Part shown: positions 46,103-56,330 of the stretch, piece after piece | Layout: each line of letters opens with the position of its first letter | Numbering within the stretch: position 1 is the stretch's first letter | From: Symsagittifera roscoffensis | Lineage: Eukaryota; Xenacoelomorpha; Acoela; Convolutidae | NCBI RefSeq assembly: GCF_963678635.1 | Contig: NC_087063.1 | Location: 724,287 to 784,286, forward strand | DNA: 60,000 bases | Direction of reading: 5' to 3' | Program-made: the position numbers and the translations under genes | The notes under the pieces: generated by a model | What the model saw: only the letters and a program-made list of their open reading frames with translations | Told to the model about the DNA's origin: nothing | Databases searched by the model: none

Positions 46103-46307
46103 TACTTAACATGAACTTTTTTTATAGGCGATTGTAGAATTCTAAATGAAGTTTGATAGGTTATATAGATAAATGAAGGTTCGTCAGCCGTAAGCTCAAT
46201 ACTTTGCAAGCAAAACAGAGTTTTTTTAAACTGATTTTTTCTTTGGAACACATTTTTTTGTTCAAAATGCTGAGCTCGCTGCCCACCAAACGGCTATTTA
46301 TTCTTAA

Positions 46308-46505
46308 TTTCCAAGAAAGTGACTGAAAAATTCTGCTCGATGTGACTTTTTCTAGTCTTTTTAACTGGTGATTTGGGCATGATTTTTTGGATAATCTGAC
46401 AGCTATTGATAGCTCAAAATTAAAACTTTCTTCAGCTTTGAAAATTAAACCCGAAAATTTTTTACTTCGCTATTTTCATTGCTCTGATATGAGAAGTCTT
46501 GTTTT
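46308..46505 (+). repeat. Remnant of the Helentron-like repeat
   Basis: AAGAAAGTGACTGAAAAATT, GTCTTTTTAACTGGTGATTT and a terminal GATATGAGAAGTCTTGTT match the family start, middle and end with a large internal loss. Confidence 0.5.
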
Positions 46506-47021
46506 TTTGCGAATGGAGCCTTTTTCTATCCAATGTCAAATATCAACATTATTAGCTGCATAATTTGCTTGTAAATTTATTTAGTAGGCTTAACTAAGAT
46601 GTCCAATCAATGATGTTTTCATATTCAATTCAAGTTTGTATTTAGTACTAATAAATATTATCATACGAATTAGGTGTCAGAACAAAAAAATCTGTACGAG
46701 AACTGATAATAAAAAGCATATTCAACGACTTAGCACAGAGCCTGAAATTTAAACTTGCGTGATAAATGTCGTTCATTCGATTTGCGGAGATGATGATTTA
46801 CAAAAATACATACACATTTTGTATACGCAACTGAAATACCAGAGAAAATTTGAAAATTGAAGTCAGAACGTTCAAGACTTTGGTTTGGATTTAGTGGTCT
46901 TCTATTAACGTTTTCTTCAATTAGCTCAGCGTACTTAGTGTACAGTGTACTTGGTGTTTTTTTTTTGTAAATATAGCTCTGGATGCTTTACTTGGTTCAT
47001 GATGTAGTGCATGTGTTGCAG

Positions 47022-47180
47022 TTGGATACACTACGAAAGATCTGCAGCTGAAGTGGAAGATGGACCCTGTGACGAAGTCCAACAAGAACGCGGTGGAGTA
47101 TGACCCCAAAAAACTGCAGCTGGCTCAGTTCAAACTCATCAACGTCGTCACTAGACAGTTCAACCTACAGTTCTCCACAG
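47022..47180 (+). CDS. GABA-A-like receptor subunit, 159-bp exon (after the Cys-loop, loop F)
   Basis: Runs from ATGTGTTGCAG to the donor GTCAGC. The first two bases (TT) finish a codon begun in the missing exon; Phe or Tyr-like positions are usual before GYT. It then reads GYTTKDLQLKWK and continues to RQFNLQFST, ending with the first base of a Gly codon. GY-T-x-x-D/E-(I/L)-x-x-x-W is the family signature just after the Cys-loop. Entry and exit phases match a missing exon of 2 mod 3 length, such as the usual 83-bp Cys-loop exon. Only 229 bp of intron separate it from the next exon. Confidence 0.95.
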
Positions 47181-47187
47181 GTCAGCA

Positions 47188-47223
47188 GGGGTGGGGGGAG
47201 GGGAGGGTAGGGGAGGGGAGGGG
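47188..47223 (+). other. Candidate intronic G-quadruplex
   Basis: Seven runs of three to six G separated by single T, A or TA spacers, on the coding strand, starting seven bases after the splice donor at 47181 within a 229-bp intron. Such a tract can fold into a quadruplex in the pre-mRNA. That is inference from the pattern only. Confidence 0.75.
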
Positions 47224-47409
47224 AACCTGTACGGGAAAAATCAATACCCCCCTACAGGTTCTCCCAAAAACACTGTTTTCGAGAAGAGCAGTCGTCGTGT
47301 GCAGCTAGGGCATATATCTTTTCCTATATTCGTTCTTCCTGGAGCTAACTTGTTGAAGCTACATGTGTGGAGTTGTGTGTAGTTTAAAGTGTGACCCTCT
47401 TCTGTTCAG

Positions 47410-47551
47410 GTGAGTTCTCAGACCTCGAAGTGGTGTTCTACCTGAAGAGAGACCTCATCTACTTCATCATCCAGACTTACATCCCTGCCACCCTCATTGT
47501 GCTGCTGTCTTGGGTCAACTTCTACGTCAACAGACACTCAGTGCCCGCCAG
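47410..47551 (+). CDS. GABA-A-like receptor subunit, 142-bp exon (loop C and TM1)
   Basis: Runs from TTCTGTTCAG to the donor GTGAGA. It completes the Gly codon and reads EFSDLEVVFYLKRDL, then TM1 (IYFIIQTYIPATLIVLLSWV), then NFYVNRHSVPA plus two bases of Arg. STGEFSD is loop C, the agonist lid. TM1 and the linker most resemble gamma-type GABA-A subunits by eye (QTYIP.TLIV.LSWV). Pro-Ala-Arg just before TM2 is the anion-selectivity motif of chloride-conducting members. Confidence 0.97.
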
Positions 47552-48261
47552 GTGAGATCACGAGCAACAAACACAACTCATATGCAAAAAAACAACACTG
47601 GAAAGAGGCGAAAGCACTCAAGTGTATCACAACTGGAATCAGACGAGCATTTTCTCGCAGGGACGGATTTCAACAATTTCGAAAAAAACTGTGTCTACTT
47701 TTTTTAGGTCGACTAATTTCATTTTCCAAGCACTTTAAAATTATCTGCACCGCGAAGAAATGTTACCAGTTAACAGTTAAAAAACAGGCCAAAATGACAC
47801 CGCTTAGCTTTGTTAGAATATAAGAAAACTAAACACTCTAAATCTGCAATTTATAGAAGTTTTCTTTCAAGTCAACCTTTCAGGCAAGATAAACTCGACC
47901 GAACTTTAAGCTGGACAACATTAACTTCCGCTTTTTTCTCTGGTGCTCTTCATCATCGTTTTCATTTCCATATGAGCTAACAAAAAAAAACGAATTTGCT
48001 TTGATTGTCTAAATTTGCTTGAGAGCTTGAGAGCTTCTTAATTTCGGCTCGCATGAGTCAGGGAAACTGAACTTACGTTTGATTATGTTTGCTTGAAAGC
48101 TTGCTTGAGATTTTTAGTTTTCCACAACCTTATTTACCTCTAAAAACATTTAAAAAAATTATGAGATTTTTATCAATTGATGCGCTTACAATTGCAGCTC
48201 TAGAAAAAAAAAACAAGCTTCTTTGAACAACTTTCTGTTGTCGCAAACATATCCTTGCTAA
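47552..48261. other. Intron sequence with no recognised gene
   Basis: Unique AT-rich intron DNA after the TM1 exon. The 108-codon frame at 47497-47823 is a shadow of the exon running into the intron. Confidence 0.55.
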
Positions 48262-48715
48262 AACAAGACTGCTCGTATCAGGGCGAAGCTCTGAATGTTT
48301 TGACTGCCTCTCAAGGCCTATGGAGCAGTAATAACATGGAAAAATTATATGTAAGAAAAAAGGAAATTATTATTTTTTCAAATTTGATATTTTTTGTGAA
48401 AATCATCCCCCGACTCGCCATATAAAGAACAAAGTGATAAATTTTGCTCTTAGTAACACGTCAATTAGGGCAATTAAGCTTCCTTCAACCAATTTGGAAC
48501 GATTTCTAATGCGGATTAAATCTCCGCTTACGCGTCAATACTGCGAAATATATCGCGCGTTAATTGTCCCAAATTCGCCAAAATGGCAACCTTTAAACCC
48601 CCGTAACTTTACAAAAAATGATCACAGGTGAAATATCTTTTCAAAATTAAGCTCAGGACAACAATACTTTTTGAATGATAAAAACATTCCGTCAAAAATG
48701 GCTAGTTAAAAAGTC
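48262..48715 (-). mobile_element. Helentron-like repeat, 5' truncated
   Basis: Family 3' end (AACAAGACTGCTCGTATCAG) and most of the body, broken off after GGCTAGTTAAAAAGTCG at 48715, so the family 5' end is lost. It lies in the intron between the TM1 and TM2 exons. Confidence 0.78.
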
Positions 48716-49371
48716 GCTCTCAGCATTATCAAAAAACACTTGAGTTCAATTAGCTCAATTTTTAGATTTGGTTACGAGAAACACTCTGAAAAAGAAGCCA
48801 GCAGATGCCATGCTCACGAACTTCTATGAGATTTATGGCTCATTAAAATTGAAATTCAGGATTGCTTTCGGAGAAATCTTTCTAAGTGAGTTTTGATCAT
48901 TTCGAGCTAATATTAAAAATGAAATGTGGTTTGTTTCAGAAAATTGAGTTTCTTAATCTAAATTTATCTGAGAAAAGAAAAATTTAATCACTAATAATCA
49001 AAAGCCGCTCAAATTGATTTCTATTCAGCGAAGTAAAGGAATGCTTATCACAAATTATTTTCTGTGTGGGTTGAAAGTAAAAAGAGAAATATCTTTGATA
49101 TTAAAATGTTTGGGATAAACAGTGTTAAAAAACGGACTAAAAAGAAGACATCATTACATAATTCTTGTTACAATAATGAAAATTTTCTTTTCGAAACCAA
49201 TTGAGGTAGTTCAAGAAAATGGTGCTCGAGTTGTGTTGTACAGAAGCAAGATAACATCAAAAAACTGTTACCGAAGGTTAAGGTTTCCAAAAAATTTATT
49301 TTGAACTCGATTCAAGGATACATGATTTATATGCACCGTCACCTAAAATTTCTTTCAATAACTGAAACAAG
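48716..49371. other. Intron sequence with no recognised gene
   Basis: AT-rich unique DNA with no coding or repeat signal recognised. Confidence 0.5.
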
Positions 49372-49867
49372 ACCGCTCATGAAGCAATGCAAAACCCTGA
49401 ATGTTCCGACTGTCCCCTAATCCATATCGAATATTTTTTGGCAAAAAAAGTATTAAAAAATTAAAACCTCTGGACAATATCGACAAGTGTGACTACTTGA
49501 GAAGTGTAAAATTAATACGACCGACTATCTAGCCTCGATTCAATTGGAGCGATTTTGTTGTGCTCGATATTTCGCCACCCATAAATAATTCGCGTTACGC
49601 TCTCAGTATTATGAATAAAATCTTCAAAGCGCACATAATTTAGTCCAGAACATGGCCAAATTGGCAACTTTCAAACTTCCAGAACTTTACAAAAAAAATC
49701 GGAGGTACAATATCTTTCAAATTTTAACTCAGGAATTCAATAACTTCAGTGGGGTATAAAAACTTTTTGTTGAAAACTATTATTTCGATCGGCGAAAATT
49801 GACTGAATCAAAAAACGACACACGCAACGAGCACAATTATTCCGTTTTCATCAAAAATCGGAACAAA
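49372..49867 (-). repeat. Diverged Helentron-like repeat
   Basis: From CAAGACCGCTCATGAAGCAA through AACCCTGAATGTTCCGACTG to CCGTTTTCATCAAAAATCGG plus AACA. Ends are recognisable but the interior is heavily changed. Confidence 0.6.
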
Positions 49868-50839
49868 AAATGCGACTTTTAGTTGGCGGATGAAGTTCTT
49901 TATAAAGTTAAATATTCCAAACCGATTTATGGAGAGAGAATATTTAAATAATCCAAATACTTTTGTTGGTTAAGTCATGCCAACCGATTCATGTCATGAA
50001 ATAATCTTAAGAAATTTGAAAAATCCTTGCTTGATGAATTTGCTTAAAACATCAAAGTTTGAGTGTGAATGTTGCTACGACGTTATTTGAACCAGTTTAA
50101 CGAGCATTCCCAAGATAGGCTAAACTAAAATTATATATGCGCTACGCGAACGATTTCAAACATCAATTTGAAGATTCATCGCTTGATGAGGTTGGTTAGA
50201 AAAACTTTTCGGTGTTTTGCGAGAAGATTCAGGCTATAAAAACTTGACTCAATTCAAAAATGTATTGTTTGATAGGCTTCCTTAAAAATACCAAAATTTC
50301 ATAACTGCATCGTGTCTCTTTAAACAAATTGAAATCATGCAAAGTTTTATCAAGTGATAAAATTGCTTTAAAATGTTCAACTTTTTGCAACCCAATTCAT
50401 GCTCTAGGGTTGTTTTTGGAAGTCCACCCCATCGGGAAACTAAATTGGTGCCCTTATTAAATGGACGACGTTTTAGTACTTATATGTTCTTATTTTAGCA
50501 ATCGGCCTGCTATTTTATTGAATTAAGAGGATCGGTGACAAAGACGGCAGCGGGTTGGTGTTGTTTTTGTAAATACTAGGGCTTGAACGCTTTCAAGGTC
50601 GCTCCGAGATTCAAAGATCAAGCTCTAAATTCTTTTGAAACATTAGTTCGGTCTTAAGTTTTATGAGAGTTCAAGCGACGAAACTAGCTAATTGTTTTAA
50701 AAATGCTCGGTTCGGTTTTTCAAAAAATATATAATTTAGTCGACAATGAAAAATCCACAATTTCCGCGACAATCCCAGATCAGCTGAAATATACCTTTTC
50801 TCGGCATAATGAGTTTTTGAGTGGAATTGTCACTCTTAG
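49868..50839. other. Intron sequence with no recognised gene
   Basis: Unique AT-rich sequence ending in the acceptor GTCACTCTTAG. An open frame upstream of the exon (from 50703) reads through the intron and is not expected to be coding. Confidence 0.55.
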
Positions 50840-51125
50840 AGCCTCGTTGGCGATCACGACAGTGCTGACCATGATCACGTTGATGGGAGCGACCAACTCC
50901 AATCTTCCGAAGGTATCCAGCATCAAGGCACTCGACATCTACTTCGGAATCTGTTTCTTATACGTGTTCGGAGCACTGGTCGAGTTCGCCCTTGTCTGTT
51001 ATTTTAATAAGCCCAGATATACTAGTACGAAAATGACATCTATGGAGCCTCGCCACTTGAAGGGCAAATTGGGTCATGGTCAGTACTTCGACTATGGAGA
51101 CGGGCCAGTGCATGACAGTGCTGTG
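50840..51125 (+). CDS. GABA-A-like receptor subunit, 286-bp exon (TM2, TM3, start of loop)
   Basis: The acceptor is GTCACTCTTAG and the donor GTACGT. The first base completes the Arg of Pro-Ala-Arg, then TM2 reads [16 protein letters not shown]. Numbering Arg as 0', position 2' is Ser, 6' is Thr and 9' is the conserved Leu. TM2-TM3 linker: [18 protein letters not shown]3: [20 protein letters not shown]. The remaining 40 or so residues begin the cytoplasmic loop ([10 protein letters not shown] and on to HDSAV), ending in phase 0. Ser at 2' is normal in GABA-A gamma and glutamate-gated chloride channels, while insect RDL has Ala there. Confidence 0.97.
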
Positions 51126-51429
51126 GTACGTATAAAATAAGCTCCGCCTTATCAAGTTGCAGAGCTCAATTGTAGTCAGAAAACATCCAATTTAAATAGT
51201 ACACAGTTTGATGCAAGTTTACAAAATGACGGTTGTTTTTATTTGATTTATTTAGAGAACTATTAAAGCCATGAAATGTAGATTTGCCCTATAATTGCAG
51301 ACAGATAATTTCAGCCAACCACTCAGGCTTACTTACAGAAACTTTTAGAGACAATTTTGTTTTGTTACAGAACATTTTAGAACAAAAAACAGTTGAAAAA
51401 TGAAGAGGTTGAAAGTTTTCTCTGTTCAG

Positions 51430-52032
51430 GTTGGAATTCCTTGGAGATTAAATTCTCAAATGAACTCAAATGGGATCCTAACATCGCCTGGTGAGTACGG
51501 GTTCACGCAAGGCGCCTCAAGCCACATGAACGACCCAAGAGAAACGCAAGCATTCCTACCTCTAAACATTACTCAGAACCCGTCTGCTGGTCTAAGCAAT
51601 CACTACGAAAACCACAGCACTTCTTTCTTGCCCCAAAATCTCAACAATTCCAACGCAACTGTTTTGTCAAACTCTCACAATAAGAACTCACAGCTTCAAG
51701 ACTCAAAAATTGTCTCGAAAAGTGGGTCTCCGAAACGAGGCTGCGACTTGGAACCGGGCAACTCGCCCTCGCCGCAATTAGTGGAAGACACAAGTTCAAC
51801 GTTAAATAAGAAGCAGCGGCGTCGGGTGCGTCGGAAGCCTGTGAACAAACCGATAGATGTGAGCAAGATAGATTTGTACTCACGCATCATGTTTCCACTC
51901 ACCTACATCATGATCTGTATCATTTACTGGATGGTCTACATCGGAGTCACGGGACTCACGCAGAACAGCTTCGAACAGGAGGACCAGGCGGCCAACGACG
52001 CCAACAACGAACAAGAGCAGGCCGCCTCCTGA
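51430..52032 (+). CDS. GABA-A-like receptor subunit, last coding exon (loop, TM4, stop)
   Basis: The acceptor is TTTTCTCTGTTCAG in a 304-bp intron. It reads VGIPWRLNSQMN, a long Asn/Ser-rich cytoplasmic loop of about 145 residues with a basic cluster KKQRRRVRRKP, then the typical pre-TM4 helix PIDVSKIDLYSRIMFPL and TM4 (TYIMICIIYWMVYIGV). An acidic, Gln/Asn-rich extracellular tail ends at TGA (52030-52032). The spacing and the IDLYSRI.FPL..., YW...Y pattern are diagnostic of TM4 in this family. The first AATAAA downstream is near 52390. The loop sequence looks lineage-specific, and I do not recognise any interaction motif in it. Confidence 0.96.
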   Translation, partial: VGIPWRLNSQMNSNGILTSPGEYGFTQGASSHMNDPRETQAFLPLNITQNPSAGLSNHYENHSTSFLPQNLNNSNATVLSNSHNKNSQLQDSKIVSKSGSPKRGCDLEPGNSPSPQLVEDTSSTLNKKQRRRVRRKPVNKPIDVSKIDLYSRIMFPLTYIMICIIYWMVYIGVTGLTQNSFEQEDQAANDANNEQEQAAS

Positions 52033-53368
52033 TTATAATCCTACAATCGCTTATTTAATAATTAACAAAATCAACCAACTAGTTGATTAATTAAGGAAGC
52101 AGTTCAATAATTCATTGGTTGATTGAATACTGAGGTCAGTTTCACTTGGTTGAATTTTAATACCCAACCGCGTGGCTTGTAAATAAGGGCTCTTTATAAG
52201 CATAAGTTCCAATCAAAATTCATCAATACTTTCAACTTTTGGTGCTGTTTTGTTTTGTTTAACGAGAGAAAAACTTTTTCGCACGATGCTTCATTTTTCG
52301 CCCGAGCCCATTTTACCTTAGGTTCTATTTTAATACATTCATTTTTTAGCAAACCGGCCCCAAGTTTTTCTTATAGGGGGGGGGGGGGGCAATAAACTCT
52401 TGAGAGGGAGGCAGGTTTGCGATGGGATCACGCCAAAAAATGGATGCAATTTTTCGTTCAAAACTTTCCAAAAAGCGCCTAATGACACCTTTTTTTGTCT
52501 GTTTTGTCAAATCAGAATGCTTAGTCAAAACAGGGTCAGGGTCTTTACAGTGATTTATACGTTTTATCCCCTCTCCCTCAAAAAAAATAAAGATTAGATA
52601 AAAAATTTTACAAAAAAAATTGGAAAGAAGCTAAGGAACGCTATCAAAAACGTTGCATCGGAGTGAAGTGAGTGTAATAAATAAAGTTTTTTAATTATGA
52701 AAACTTGAGCCCTTTTTAGCAAGAAGTGCATTGGGTTAGATATCAATTTGAATATGTTGCAATAAAATTGAAAACCATAATGTGGATTCAGTTTAGTTTA
52801 TTTTAAGTTAGTAATTCAAATGTTCATTATCTCTTTTTTTTAAAGTATCTCACAAAAAATAGGGGAGAGTATATTAGCTCAAAAAATTGTTGAAAATTTC
52901 TTCTATAGGCGTGGCAAAATTTAGTGAGACCAGACTGGTTCACATTTTTTTGAGATATTAAAAACGGTTCTGCAGATGCAAAAATCAGCCGTAAGGGGTA
53001 ATGAATATTAGTAGACAACAATAATTTTTTCAACTACACTGATCCAATCTGAGATTGGAGTGATCTGTTTTAGATAATCTTCTCTGCCAACACTTCGAAA
53101 TATCTGAAGGCCAAAAGGTATTCAGAGTTATTCGTGTTTCGGCAACTGGAGTTTTAAAGGCACTTTGAAGTCAACCGGAGCTTTGAAAGCATTTTGCGTG
53201 AAAAAAGCACAACTTTTTTACGCAAAACCAACTGTACCAGAACTGATTTGGTCAGCGATAAAAAAAACTGAATTTTTGGCACTGATATAAATTGAAAAAC
53301 GGTTGAAAATTAGTTTTACAGAAAAACTTGACCGGCGGTTGAATGATTGGCAACCATTTTTAGCCTAA
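52033..53368. other. 3' UTR and downstream flank
   Basis: AT-rich sequence after the stop. AATAAA occurs near 52390 and again near 52587 and 52680, so the polyadenylation site cannot be fixed. A G run of about 14 bases sits near 52376-52389. The segment 52430-52500 (CCAAAAAATGGATG..., then TTTCCAAAAAGCGCCTAATG) weakly resembles the interior of the hAT MITE at 37396-37825. Confidence 0.5.
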
Positions 53369-53630
53369 GAGATAACTTTAACTAGTTTCATATCACTCCT
53401 CCAGGCTCCACACGCAGATTGAAATGAATACTATTAAGTATCTATATTTATACACAGTTAGTAAGAGACCAGATGGATGGCCTTGACTCATATAAAATAT
53501 CAGATGGCTGAGCAGTACCGTTCAGTTGGTGTTGAATTCAGATTTATGCTCAGTTACTTTTCCTAACCAGAGTTACTTAGATATCGATAGCCAATCCGTT
53601 AGGATTCTTGAGAAGCTCATACATTACGGT
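53369..53630 (+). repeat. 5' LTR remnants of a decayed Ty3/gypsy element
   Basis: 53445-53630 matches 57990-58140 (shared words GTTGAATTCAGATTTATG, ATCCGTTAGGATTCTTGA). 53369-53411 matches 58147-58190 (AGTTTCATATCAC). The order of the two blocks is reversed relative to the right-hand copy, as if the tail of one LTR were followed by the start of another. Confidence 0.6.
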
Positions 53631-54104
53631 AGAGCAGACATTACGGTATACATTACGGTATAAAAACCTGCTGAGTATTCACCATTTTGACAGAAGGCAT
53701 GAGTAAAGCCACCACTGGAATGGTCAAAGTGCGCGGCTATGATGGAAATTGCCGTGTTTGCTACAGATGGGATAGAGGTACGAATTTTTTTATGAACAAC
53801 ACCTCCAGTGTTAGGACCAACTGAATTAACTTAAGAGGTTGAAATCACTGGAGAATCAGAAGCACAAAAACGTAATAGAGGTATCAGAAGACCTTTTCGC
53901 TTTAGCGGACTCAGAAAGCCCAATGTCACTCCTTATTGAAAAAAACGGCAGAAAGATTACGCCAAAACAACCGCTCCGCATTATTCAAACCCATCCCACC
54001 GGCGGATGCCGCCTGAAATCTTGCCTGATTTAACGGAAAATATTTTGTTCCAAAAGGAAGCCTGGTCATTGCGTTAAAATCCCGAGGATAGACCATTCAT
54101 CATT

Positions 54105-54830
54105 ATGGAAGATCTAAAGGCAAATATTATCGGACGGAACATTCTACCGAAAGTTGACATGAAACCTATACATGGCAAACTAAAACACAGCCAGATATTA
54201 AACAATCATGAAAAAGATGAAACATCAGACAAGGAAATAAAAAAATGGATTCAGGAGAATTTCCGACAACTCTGCGTGCAAATCGGAGAATAGAAAAACC
54301 ACGTAATGCGAATTCACTTTACACGAAAAACATCAAACCAATCCAAAAAAAGTCTAAAATATACTCATTTATCTACAAGAATGATTGGAAACGGAACTAA
54401 GCAAATTAATGCATCAAAAACACTGAAAAGAAACAAGACAATTGTTTAGACAGGCATTTCATCAGCCTTATCGTCATAACGGTCAAGAAGGATCAGACGC
54501 TCAAACTCGCATTAGATTCCAAAAACAATTATAAGTTCAAACGCAAAAATAATTACCAAATGTTTAAAAATAAACTTTCATTAGATAAAATTGCACAAAT
54601 TATCAAGACGGACGAAAAACAGAAAAACCTATTCTCGGCGCGGGAAACTAAAAACCGATGCAATTTCAGCTTATAGGGGGGAAGCTACAGGAACATACCA
54701 GATCCAAACGGGATTTTACGGCATCACGGATATGCCTACTGAATTTCAAAAAGCTATCGATCTTACACTTACAAGTCGTGAAAACACATTTGCTGATCTT
54801 GATACATATTGATTGTGACAAAAGGGTCAA
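54105..54830 (+). pseudogene. Reverse transcriptase fragments (Ty3/gypsy)
   Basis: Starts with a protease-RT linker type sequence, IIGRNILPKVDMKPIHGKL. After several stops and frame changes, EATGTYQIQTGFYGITDMPT then EFQKAIDLTL is a recognisable RT palm segment. The position where the catalytic aspartate pair should be reads FADLDTY. Conserved words identify the family, but no continuous frame exists. Confidence 0.8.
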
Positions 54831-55130
54831 AAGATACGCACAAACAGCTATTACATTAGGTGTTAAAGAAGTTAATTGACAAAAGTTAGGCAATTTTGCT
54901 AGATAAATGTAAATTCGCTTGTGAAGAAGTCGAGTGGCTTGGTTACAAGATAATCAGCAAAGGCACAATACCACTTACATGAAAAACAGAGGCAATACTA
55001 AAACTGTCCACAAGAAAAACATTTGCTGAAAAACATCATGTGGTCGATACATCATCTCACCAGATACATTCCAAACCTTGCAAAAACAACATCCACACTG
55101 AAACCACTGCTAAAAAAAACTCAGACAAAA

Positions 55131-55545
55131 ATAAAACATTAGCTTGAAACCGGAATATACATCCGCATTTCATATTATTCTAAAACTCGTACCAAAAACA
55201 ACCTTCCAAAAAATGTTTTCAACCAAAACCTAGAAACCCGGGTAGTCTGTGACTCAACTAAATTTGGACTAGGGGCTGCCGTATTGCAAAACATTGACAA
55301 AGTTTGGGTAGCAATCGCATACGCCTCAATTCTTGAATTCATGAGAAGAGAAATATTCAGTAAACGAATTAGACCTATTAGGATTCGCATGGGCAATCAA
55401 ACACTTCAAACACTACTTATACGGGAAAAACTTCACAGTCATTACAGACCATCACGCTTCACTCAGTGCATCAAACGCCAACGAACGATCTAAGACTAGC
55501 CAAGGTAGACTCACTCGGTGGATCGATAGATTAATCTTATTCACA
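55131..55545 (+). pseudogene. RNase H fragment, first copy (Ty3/gypsy)
   Basis: Conceptual fragments in shifting frames: DSTKFGLGAAVLQNIDKVWV, IAYAS and ITDHHASLSASNANER. These match the Ty3/gypsy RNase H pattern (D-x-S-x-x-G-x-G-A-V-L and TDH-x-x-L). Frameshifts occur near 55340 and 55400. The copy continues directly into a block normally found further downstream. Confidence 0.78.
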
Positions 55546-55846
55546 TTTTGCACGGACACGAGGGGGAGGCAGCTCTTCAAAAAAATACCCGAGGACGAAA
55601 CCTTGCATTAGTGTGTAAAGAAGAGTCCGACCGGGAAGAAGTCTGTCGGAGCCACCCTGGCATAGAAAAACACAAAAGACCACCTGCGAGCGTTGAACGA
55701 CCCACTCTACAACAAAAATCCCGCAACAAACAGTTCAAAGCGCCAGATCCCGAACAGGAAAACTTTATTAGTTCCAAAAAAATCTGACAGTCCATCAACA
55801 CGGAAAAGAGATCACATAGAAGCCACCAATACCTCAAAGAAAAAAA

Positions 55847-56330
55847 ATAAAACATTAACTTGAAACCGGAATATGCATCCGCATTTCATATTATTCTAAG
55901 ACTCGTACCAAAAACAACCTTCCAAAAAATGTTTTCAACCAAAACCTAGAAACCCGGGTAGTCTGTGACTCAACTAAATTTGGACTAGGGGCTGCAGTAT
56001 TGCAAAACATTGACAAAGTTTGGGTAGCAATCGCATACGCCTCAGGGTTCTTGAATTCATGAGAAGAGAAATATTCAGTAAACGAGTTAGAACTTTTAGG
56101 ATTCGTATGGGCAATCAAACACTTCAAACACTACGTATACAGGAAAAACTTCACAGTCATTACAGACCATCACGCTTCACTCAGTGCATTAAACGCCAAC
56201 GAACGATCACAGACTAGTCAAGGTAGGCTCACTCGGTGGATCGATAGATTAATCTTATTCACATTTGACATCCGACACTTCGCAGGAACAAAAATGGGCT
56301 AATCGACTATATATTCAGAAATCCGGAAGG
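55847..56330 (+). pseudogene. RNase H fragment, second copy (Ty3/gypsy)
   Basis: Repeats the block at 55131 with a few changes, and keeps more of the C-terminal part (ALNANERSQTSQGRLTRWID, then a DYI-like word and RNPEGLALPP). DY-x-S/F-RNP is the usual end of RNase H and its linker in this group. Interrupted by frameshifts. Confidence 0.78.

Noticed and set aside
47188-47308. Read-through frame past 47180 as an extended exon
   Set aside because: A GT donor, the G-rich tract and the in-phase continuation of the receptor at 47410 show that this is intron.
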